This document shows, in pieces, positions 1-10,700 of a stretch of DNA of 64,000 nt (position 1 is its first letter; each line of letters opens with the position of its first letter). A program made the position numbers and the translations under genes. The DNA comes from Eleusine coracana subsp. coracana (Eukaryota; Streptophyta; Magnoliopsida; Poales; Poaceae): assembly GCA_032690845.1 (NCBI GenBank), contig CM064424.1:46947511-47011510 (forward strand), in the 5' to 3' direction. Below the pieces are notes generated by a model, which was not told where the DNA came from, ran no database searches, and was given only the letters and a program-made list of their open reading frames with translations.

Positions 1-244
1 GGAAACGAACCTTTCATGTCACCTAATGATCAACAACTAATGATTCACAGATTATATTTTAATGGAGCAGAAAGTCATTCAGACTATTGTTCTTTCAGAC
101 TGAAAAATGTTTATGTTGTATGAAAATGTTGGCAAAAACACTGCAAGGAATTTGAAAGTAATACAATGACAACGTCATTCCAAGGATCTTGCTGCGCCTT
201 GTACAGAGCAGAATGTTGGTTAATGTCTTCAATAGCACCATGTT
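1..244 (-). other. 3' untranslated/downstream part of the EMF2-like gene
   Basis: This follows the stop codon at 245-247 on the minus strand. It is AT-rich, with no other reading frame that looks real. The transcript end cannot be fixed from sequence alone. Confidence 0.5.
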
Positions 245-1794
245 TTATATCCCATTGACGAATTTGCTTTGGATGCCATCGAGAATCCTGTTGCAGGTGT
301 CCATGGTGCGCGCATCTAGCAGATTGTGGTTCCAGAGTTTGATCATGAAGAGTCGCCAGCACCTGTTTATCCGGCAAGATATTTCCCAATAAATCAAGTA
401 GCAGAGAGATGCAAGATTCAAATGCTTGCAAATTGCAGACAACAGCAAACATGTCTCGACTGAAAAGCAATCGAAACTTATAAGCGAGTACTCACAATCG
501 TAGAGAAGGGTTCTGTACTAAAAGTTGTCCATGTAGCTCGGAAAATGCTTTACAGGCCCATGGTATATGACCATCGGCTAGAACCCTGCAATTTACCGGT
601 CCCTTTCAAGTTAGATAAAAATTGCAAAATATAGACCAAGTATATGAGCTAATGATAATCTGGCAGCATCCCACATGCTAAATATAGTTCAAGGAGAGAT
701 TATTTAGCATAACAACGTGTTCAGTAAAAACAAGGTAAGCATGCAAAACAAACAGAAAGTAGTGACTTGACTTCTACCAATGCACCTATGAAACAGGCCA
801 GTTTTCCTGCTTTCACATCCATGGGAATAATTCCTTTATTACCAAGATAAAAGGCTAAAATAAGCTACAGGCCATAACACATCTGAATCGATTCACCAAG
901 CTGCCTATTGCCACAAAGAAGAAACATGAAAATAGTAACTTAAGGCCAAATCCCTCGTATTTAAAATGATAGCTAAATAAGACACTGTTGGGGATACATG
1001 AGACACTTGTCGCAACATTGCAACAGATGATATACTGGGATAACCTAAATAACTAGCCAGTTTACGAACAAAACAAAGCTGGAAAGTGTTAAAATACCAG
1101 CATTTGGTTCCTGTTTATGCACAGCATCTGCTTCAACTTCATAACAACAACAAAGCTTTTTAGTCCTAAGCAAGTTGTAGTAGGCTAGAGATTTAACACA
1201 CAAGATCCAGAACACAACTAAAGTGCTGTCAAACGGCAGGATTCTGCAGCTGCTTTTATGTCAGCGTAAAGCTGAGCTTGAGTTAATAAAGGTTGCTTCC
1301 CACCAGAAACTCCCACAAATTAGTTTCTCCACTACCAATAGCTGAACCAAACTGGGCATTACAATCTACTCAGTAAACGCACAAGAAAATCGGCCTTTCA
1401 AAACTTCCAAACACAATCAATGCTTCCTAGGAAAGTGACTAATTCTTTCACTGCAATAGCCACATAAACTTATTAAAAATTTTGGGACAGACTTGACCTT
1501 TGTTTCCGAACAAACGAATTCCACATATGCATAATACGCTTCTCATCTTCCGTAATGTCAGAATAAGTATCAAGCACCTGCATTTTATCAGCAAGTAAAA
1601 AAAAAAGTAAGCAGGCAATACATATTGAGTTGGACTGGGGTGAGGATAGCAGTCTGCATATATTTATTATATATTTGTGCAAGTGCATAGCAAAAAGAAT
1701 CACATCTTACTGTTCTTTCTTCCAAGTCCACAACATCATCGTCAATTTCACCTTCACTATCATGATCTGAGAGAACTTCTTCGAATGACATTTT
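245..1794 (-). other. VEFS-box exons of the EMF2-like gene
   Basis: Four exons (1794-1711, 1577-1498, 585-496, 362-245) encode the acidic lead-in MSFEEVLSDHDSEGEIDDD and the VEFS core: ITEDEKRIMHMWNSFVRKQR, then VLADGHIPWACKAF, then CWRLFMIKLWNHNLLDART. In Su(z)12 family proteins the VEFS region contacts the histone methyltransferase subunit and is needed for activity. All the invariant-looking Trp, His and Cys positions I remember are kept, so the domain looks functional. The protein ends shortly after, in SKFVNGI. Confidence 0.92.
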
Positions 1795-4700
1795 CTACAA
1801 TGATTATAATGACATGGTCATGTTAGATTTCAAACATAGGCATAGATTATGCTGGAGCCCTAATGACCTACATGATGAGTGGCATGGATAAAGCAATTGA
1901 CCATTGATAGCTCTAAAGAATTGTTGCTTCTATTGAGTATTGGAGGCAAGAAAGTATAGGAGGAGTGGAACCATGTTTGAGCCGACTTCATTTACCCAAT
2001 GAACCATTGGCATGCTGGAAGGTAAATTTACACTCGAAATGTCAGGAGGGAGCCTAATAGGGCACCCTCTTTGACAACAACCATGTTTCAAGCCTATCCA
2101 CTCACAGATACGTCAATCTCTTTTTATTTATTTGCAAAGTTCCTAGCAACCTATGGGTTGTTAAACTACCAAACTTAAGTCTCATGAACGGACAGTATCC
2201 AAATTTTGTGAGCTAAACCCCTCCTGGAAATTAGCCTTAACATTCAAATGACCATTAAAATCAGCAATATAAAAATAAAATCTAAACTTCTCGCATAGGT
2301 AAGGGATGATGCAGAACCAGTCATTCACATTTTAAACAACAAAGTCTTAACAATCTGTTTCATCAGGTATTCAAGAAGTATGTAATACTTGGGAACATAA
2401 ATGTACAGGTGTCAATCTTGTATTCTCGTTCCATGCATGCAGCCAGACAACTAGGTATAAAACAGTCAATAAAACATAAAACCTAGTTTTTCCACAAATA
2501 GATCACATAACCAACCAAAAAGAGAGTACAATTGGTACACAATTTTTAAGCACCTGGCCTTTGTGAGAATGAAAGATCTGACGTTTTTGCAGGAGTTCAT
2601 GACTGTCAGATAGCCAAAACAAGAAACAAGTTAGTTGTACGACTTGCATGAAACATATAACTTCAAGAGATAATTAACATAATAACATGGTGTGAAAAGA
2701 AAAATTGAGGGACCTACTTTCTGGGGTCAATTTGATCAACGCGTAGCTTCCTAGTCTTTCCAAACTGTAGTACTTTCTGGGTTGAAAGACTACCACCATG
2801 TAAAGAATAGTCAGGTGCAACTGATACATCTGCTAGAAAAATCCCTGAAAAGTTTGAGTAACATCATGAAAATCCCTGGAAATTGAAAACTATCAGAAAC
2901 ATCATACACGATCTTGTCCTTTGTTAATGTGGGCATCATAGGGGCAACATGCTATTTTTTTGTTTGAAATAAGAGACAGCTTTCTGTTAGGTTTACATAT
3001 TGTTTCTTGGACGTGAAGTTGTAACTGTAAAAGGGATAACCGATAGCAACAAAGCAAGTACTAGAGAATATTGAGTGCTCTATTCATCATCACAGTTTAA
3101 ATTCTACCTCCCAAATCCAATATCCTAATCATCTTCAAACCATGCCATCGATCCTTCCTCTGAACAGTTATTATCCCCTTGTGCAATATGCAATAATTAT
3201 TCAGTGCATCACACATCATAGTTGTTACCAGAGCAAGGAAATATTAGTAAAAATTGGTATAAACCACCAATACACAAATATAGAAATAATGTCCTTTTTC
3301 AGAGAACATTTGGTCCATTTCTAAAGCCCAGCTGCTATGGTATGCATCAAGGGTTCGGGGAGGGTTTGATGCTATGGTTGTGGATTGTGCCGCGTGTGTA
3401 CCTTGGCCAAATGCCCAAGTCTACTTGTACATATGTCAATATCCGTATTGAATATGGAAATGAGACTACTAATACTACTCCTTTCTGCAACGTGACAAAG
3501 ATTAGATAAGTACCATTATCCTTTTGAACATGGTCCCCTAGAAAGCCATCCTGTGTGTATTCAAGTGATTTTGATCCCATAGAAACTAATTGTCCTGACT
3601 TGACCACCTCAGTTGTTTCTGATGGAGCAATCATCTCAGTTGCTTTTGATGGATCAATCATCTCAGTTCCTGACTTGACCACCTCAGTTGTTTCGGATGG
3701 AACAATCATCTCAGTTGCTTTTGATGGATCAATCATCTCAGTTACTGACTTGACCAGCTCAGTTATTTCTGATGGAGCAATCATCTCAGTTGCTTTTGAT
3801 GGATCAACCATCTCAGTTCCTGACTTGACCACCTCAGTTGTTTCTGATGGAGCAATCATCTCAGTTGCTTTTGATGGATAAATCATCTCACTTCCTGCCA
3901 GTAATCTTCCATACTTCTTGTACTTTGAGCTGAAGAAACATAGTTAGAAAAATATGGAGAATTGAAAACTGTAAAATGTAAGGACAAATGGGCATACAAG
4001 TAGGAAAATGTTCCATGTCTTGGATCAACTGCTTCAGGAAAGAGCTGGAGAGAAAGCAAGAATTAGTGTTTTTCCCAGACATTATAAGGCAATGTACTCA
4101 GTATGCATATGGATATTTGTACATCAAGAACACTAAAGAAAACAAGAATGAAACATAGATTGTAGAGAAAGTTGACAACCGTGACATCATGGACTTGCCA
4201 AGCACTACCTTTGGTGAATGTATGTCTATACAACAGTTTCATTTATTTCAAAAACATTAATTTATTTTCATTATCTTCAATTTACCTTGGCTGTCCTGTT
4301 ATGATACTTTAGACTAACATTAACAGCCTGGTGCTTCTCTGAAATCTGTAGTAACAAGAAAAGACATTAGTTATAAAACTATGAGTTTCTTTGTATAATT
4401 AATTACAGAGATTTACGAACCTTGAACTCAAAGTTGAATAGGTCATGTGATGAGAGTAAGTGATATTCCAGACCCTAGTCAACAAAATTACCATGTTACA
4501 TACATGATTCAAAATTGGCTATTTCCTTTTCTACTGAAGTTGAGGTGATGGTACTGACAAAGAACACAATATCAAATTTACCATAACTAAAGAAAAGACA
4601 TCAATGTGGATGCATAAAATAAGAAAAACCGATTTGCCTTTTGGTTTAGAAGTGTCATCTGCTTTTAATGTAACTAGGTAGATAGTCGCTCTTCACTGCA

Positions 4701-7700
4701 CCCATTAGGGATTTAACTAAACTACTATTAGGAAGATAAGTGAAGGCCGGGCCTGGTGCAGCGGTAGAGCATACCGCCTGTAACCAACAGGTCCTGGGTT
4801 CGAGCCGCGGTCTCCCCGCATTGCACAGGCGGGGGTAAGGCCTGCCGCTGACATCCTTCCCCAGACCCCGCACAGTGCGGGAGCTCTCAGCACTGGGTAC
4901 GGCCTTACTATTAGGAAGATAAGTAGTTTTATGTCAATTTGTATTCTGAATAATGTTAAAAATGATTCTGTAATTTTAGTTGAGTTGAAGGGGCCCCAAT
5001 GGAAAAGTGTAGTAGTTGACTGCTGCGCACGTGAATGTGTTGGTTCTGATTTTGGGGGTGGTGCACAGCAGCTAGCAACTAGAAGAGAGCTGCAAGAGGG
5101 AAGGCTAATGCTTAGGACTCTTATGCAGGCTGAGGCACTCCATTACATTGCACACTAGGTGCTATTTTTAGTACATCTGGGGGCTGGCTGCTACTTCTCC
5201 TAGGTTCTAGAAAATTCCTGCAGCTGCTACAATAAGGCGGTTGCTATAGTAGACCAACTGCTATAGTAAGGCGTTGAAGAAGAGCATCACACATCTATTT
5301 GCCATCTCCTTTCTTTTCCCCTGGTTGTTCCATTTCTGGCTGGCACGCGTTGAAGCCGAAGCCACCCAGCTATCTTCTCACTCAATCTCCTACTCACCAA
5401 AGGCCAAAGCAAATGCTCATTCGCTTCGCTACATCTAAATCCACAGAAGAAAGTCATAAAGAGCTCCTTCAGTTCTCCACTGCATCTCTGAGCTGCTCTG
5501 TTAAACGCCACGAGGAAGGCACCCTTTCTCTTTTGAGCATGGCCATGGCGATGGTTGTTCCCCAGGCTCCTTCGGGCATGGCCATGGAAACAGCTGCTCA
5601 TCAGGCAGCCAATCTGTGTGCCTCAAAAACACGGCCCGGCAAAAGGGCTGCAGAAGGTTGCATGCAACAGGAGAACTGGGTGCGCGATTTTGGTTTTTAG
5701 CATGGGCACTATTTTTCTCCTTCACCTTCATGCTTTTTTACTCACCTGTGATTGTGAGGTGTGCCAGTACGCGGGCCTGAGAAACATCTGGTCAGCGAAA
5801 GCATGCTTAGCAACTGGCTGCGTGACATGGATCACGGCAAGCCCATGGAAATGAAAGGCACCGACCAGTTTGGTGGGCGCTGGCAAGCCAGTAGCCAAGA
5901 TGGCCTGAGGCCCGGTGCTAGGAACCAACATACAGGCAGTAGCAGCAACGGCGGTCACCGGCAACATGTCCACTCTGGTTATGCAAGCCAAAATACTACA
6001 GTGTCCAAAATTGTTGTTGTCATTGACTTTTCTTAGTTACGTTTGACCATTCGTCTTATAATTTTTTATGATTTGTTTTATATCACTGAGAAAATTAAAA
6101 CATAACTTATAATTTTGCATATCTGAACTAATATTTTGGGTCAAACATAACTAAAAAATGTCAATGGTGACAACAATTTTGGAACAGAGAGAGTAAGGAG
6201 AGAGGCGGTAGGCCTTATAGTTCTACTTACTACTATGCAGGAGACATGATCCTTCGAATCAACATCGTAGAAATGAGTAAAATATGAACACAAGAACAAA
6301 ACAAATGCTGCTCCAAATTTTACCTTGAAGTTTCCACACTTCATCAAGCAAAAGGGGCAAGTAAAATCTTCAGTAACTGGAAAGAAGAAATTAATGATTA
6401 AATATTTAAATGGTTGTAAAATAAAATGAAATGGAATAAGAATACACGAAAAACAATATCGAAATAACAGATCTCCACATGCGATGCAAAATTGAAGTAC
6501 ATCATGCAACTTTAAAGTACTTAACACCGTATCTTTGCATGAAAATCCTTCAAAGAAAACACAAACAGATGGCAGTCCAAGCCTAACCAAATATTGTCAG
6601 GAGCCAAGTTACACCTCAGAATATTGTCACTTTGAACACCTAAATGACATTCAGATGCATTTCTATCCTGTAGATATTATATTTCAAGAACAATAAACAA
6701 AAAGGCCGTAAGGTATTTGCCAAATTCTTGAGTGCTGCTCTTATAAGGCTAAAAAAAAAAGAGTGCTGCTCTTATAAAAACCTATTACTTTCTCAAATGA
6801 AAACAATTACCCCATACCTATTAGATTCCCAAAAAAAACCCACCCAAATACCTCTTTAATGATTAAGCAAGATTAATCAGAAACCTCAGATGTCTCTATG
6901 CTCTTGTGTGTACTCCCCCCTGTTTCTCTCTACCAGGACTGATTCATTGAGTTCCTATGATCCAATCGACACCTTTGTCTTCTACTTCTTCAGTAATAAA
7001 AGGTAGCTATAAAGGTCCTTTTTACTACTTTAGCTGCTTTAGTACAACAACAACTAAGCCTTTAATCCCAAGAAAGTTGGGGTAGGCTACTTTAGCTGCC
7101 TCAGTACTGTTACATATTAATATTATCTGTTTAGCTGGGTCTGGCGAATCTAGTACATGGAAACAATGGGTGGCACCTCAAAAAAAAAAATGTTTCTACA
7201 GACTACAAACAAGTGATATCTAAACTGAGAAGTTACTATCAACCAAACTAAATGTGGATAACAAATTTCTTAGCTTGTTCATTGTACCTTCTGTCCGGCA
7301 AATATTGTTGCCATACATGTAGTTGAAAAAGACGTTTCCAACTCTTAACCTGCAGGAAAGGAATTTCTCACCGTGAACAACTGAATATATATATAACAGC
7401 ATGCTAGCATACATTTGTGTAAAAGGAATTCAAGAAAGGTACAATAACTAGGCCTGGGAAAATCCTGTCCCTTGGCTATACCATGTCAGGCTATTTGGTC
7501 CTGGTCCAGATCAGCTCAAGCAGGAACCCAGAAGGCTATATATGAGCTCAATCCCAATCGGAAGATCAGGTTCTACTCGTAGCAAAAACATTGGTTTGAA
7601 TAGTGGAAGTTAGCATTATGTTCCACAACGTTCAACCCAAAAGGTTGAGCTCAATCCCAAATCAGAAGGCAAGGTTCTAACAAAATGCATCACACTCTAG

Positions 7701-10700
7701 AGTTAGCATCAGCACATTCATGAGGGCAAGCTCTTGCAATACACTCAATAACTTAGTCACAGCATGCACTTTCCAACAAGATTACTAAAAATGAAATGTT
7801 TTGCAATGCTGTCTCCATATCCATATATATTATAAAGAGCAATTAAAATATCATTTAAGGGATTGAACGCATAAGCATATGAACAAGTCATTCCTTTTGT
7901 ACCAATAACATGTAAAGAGTAATTGCTCAAAAAAACATGTAAAGGTCTGACAAGAATAAACAAAACGTTCACGAAACAGGATACTTGTGCTGAGTTACTA
8001 CTACCTTACAAAATCCGGTGAAGAAGATGAAACACTGCTGTATGAGTAAAAACTATATGGGGAATTAAATATATCTTTTGCACCAGCTTCCTCCGCGAAT
8101 ATGCTTACTTTTAAGTGGTATGAACACTGTAACTGCAGAATTAATTAAACAGTATCAACATAAAACGCCAATAAATAAATTAAATAAGAAAAAGAGAAAT
8201 ATGAAGCACCTTACCATATCATTAAACTTTTGAGAGCAAAATACCAAGCGACAGTCCTGCTCAAGAATATCCGGCTTCATGCATAACAAATTAACAATTG
8301 ATAACAAAAGAAAACTGGGGTCAGCATAACATTAGCGAAGAATACCAAAGAATGGTATATTATGATAAGTAAAGGAAAACTTGGAGAACCTTACACCCAG
8401 AAACAGTGAAACTAGGTACCTAGGACTTAGGAACAAGGTAATTTTTTTAGTAAGAAAATAGGCACCCAATTTTGAGCTCAAGAGGACAGAGACCTAAGTG
8501 GCAGGACTGCACACCCACAGGCCATCGCTCCAATCAACAATAAAGCCTCACAAATCAAAGTAGGCTACAGATGAAAGCTAAGCTCATTTATTAGAAAATG
8601 ACAAAATGCATGAAAAATTCAAACCATCGCTCCAATCAACAATAAAGCCTCATCAGTTTCAAAAAAAAAAACAATAAAGCCTCACAAATCAAAGTAGGCT
8701 ACAGATGAAAGCTAAGCTCATTTATTAGAAAATGATAAAATGCACGAAAAATTCAAACTCTACAAATACAGGAGTGAGATAGATTTTTCATGAAAATCAA
8801 TTCAAAATTTTGGACATGCAACATGGAATACATATTACTCTGTTGCATACCTCTATGAAGCCTGGGCTCATAACAATTGTTGAAGCAAACTTGTGAGGAC
8901 GTCCTAAGATTAAATCCGCACAATTATCCAAAGATGAACGGAGGAAACTAACAGGTATCTTGCCCCAGAAACATTTCCCTTTAAGCTCTGATAAGAGGCA
9001 TCACAAGAAAAATTATTCATTCAATAAATTTAGAAATCTAGTTTGTTTCCAATATACAATATCACTCCTATGCATACTTGTACAATGACACATATTTTAC
9101 ACACATTTCCAAGTGGGGAAGATGAGGATCCCGTCAACAAGAGGAAAGGTGTTCATAACCTACTGACGAATTTGATATGGCCTAAAGACATGATTATTAC
9201 AGAAAAGAATAATACATATGCAGTATCTAAGGATATTCCACTCCCTTGATCACCTTTAACTACAGTAACCATAAAGGCAGGCACTAATACCAATTCTTGC
9301 ATTTTGTTTTCCTAAAACTGCAAAGCATCTGTCACCAAGTTGTCCAACGATGAATATAATGCAAGTTGCTCTTCTTTTTCCTATCATTCAACATCAAAGA
9401 GACAGCTGCATGTGTTCAAGTTTGATGTTTTACCAGAAGGACCACCTGGTGCCTGGTAGTTTCTAGAGTGTGCTATGTGTGCTGGACACAAAATGATGTA
9501 CACAGTAAAGACATAGGAGAACTAAGGCAGAGACCTTTGGTGTTACAGGATCAAATTGGAGATGATGTGACATTCCGTGTCCATTCCAATCAAGGATTGG
9601 ACCATACATCCATTTTACTCCCCCGAACAATCTAATTTGTCCATTTGACACCCTGAATAAAATCTTGGCTGATTTACTCCCTCAAACTATTCAAATTAGT
9701 GTAACCCCCTGAATAGTTTGAGGGAGTAAATCAAGACAAGATTTTGTTTGAGGGAGCAAAATGGCCTTCTTCCATTCATAAAATGATTAAACTATCCAGA
9801 ACGTATAAGGAAGCAAAATATATCGCAACTCGTATTCATATGTTCACAAAAATGAAATCTACAGAGTAGAGACTTTTACTTTGAAGAGAAGAGTTATCTA
9901 CATAATCCTCTGAGCAGTTAATTTCATCACAGGTTTGTCCTATGTATCCTGTAGTAATGAAATGAAAATAGTAAAATTTGATGACACCAAACAAATAAGG
10001 AGAAAAAATAATCACATTGGTTACATAACATACCACAGCTAACAAGGATAATATCAAGATTGGAAGCTCTGGTGGTAGCTAAAGTCGCCAGGTCAGGAAT
10101 GATGAATGTGGCTTCAGTGTGTTTGCTACTTACAGATTCGACAAACGAAGTCAGCAAACAAGCCCGATTGAACCGATATAGTGGAGAATGCTGCGATGTA
10201 ATGTAATTCCATCAATGAGAAGAGATTATTTGATCCGAAACTCAGAGTTGCATGAGTTGAAGAATGACTGATCGTACCCCTTTAACCAAAACATCACTAA
10301 TAGATCTTGCCAACAGAGCATAGAGTGGAAATATTTTTTGTGCCTGCAATTCTGCATTTGTATTTCCAGAAAGAGATATTGTAATTTGAATCCTACATTC
10401 ATGAGCACGAGAAAGTCAGCAGGTGTATGCAAAAAGGTTTTAAGCATCTATGATAAAATTTAAAAGAAAGAATTAATCAAACAACATCACCACTAGAGAC
10501 TACACAAATACATTAAGGTTATTTTTGTCATCATACTTCTGGTTAGATTCATCTTGGAAGTAAACTTCAGAAATTAACAAATTAGCCTATACTTCGCAAC
10601 TGTTCCTATGGGGAAAAAGTCCAAAGCTGAAATGCTGATGGAAATTTGAGGACAGCTAGTCCCAACATATAGTCTAAATTTTATGTTTTGATCCATCAAC

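Larger units (their letters stand above)
4421..6376 (-). other. Split C2H2 zinc finger of the EMF2-like protein
   Basis: Exon 6376-6324 encodes VTEDFTCPFCLMKCGNFK and exon 4474-4421 encodes GLEYHLLSSHDLFNFEFK. Together they carry CPFC (about residues 332-335) and H-x4-H (about 348 and 353), the single finger typical of Su(z)12 proteins. The finger is interrupted by an intron of about 1.85 kb that contains a SINE and a Stowaway-like MITE. Confidence 0.9.

Noticed and set aside
3555..3881. 108-codon plus-strand frame of Ser/Val/Ile repeats
   Set aside because: It is the antisense shadow of the EMF2-like minisatellite; the minus-strand frame is joined to conserved exons.
4742..4840. Candidate tRNA gene
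   Set aside because: A and B boxes are present, but no cloverleaf acceptor stem closes, the element runs 164 bp, and a 19-bp target duplication marks it as a SINE.
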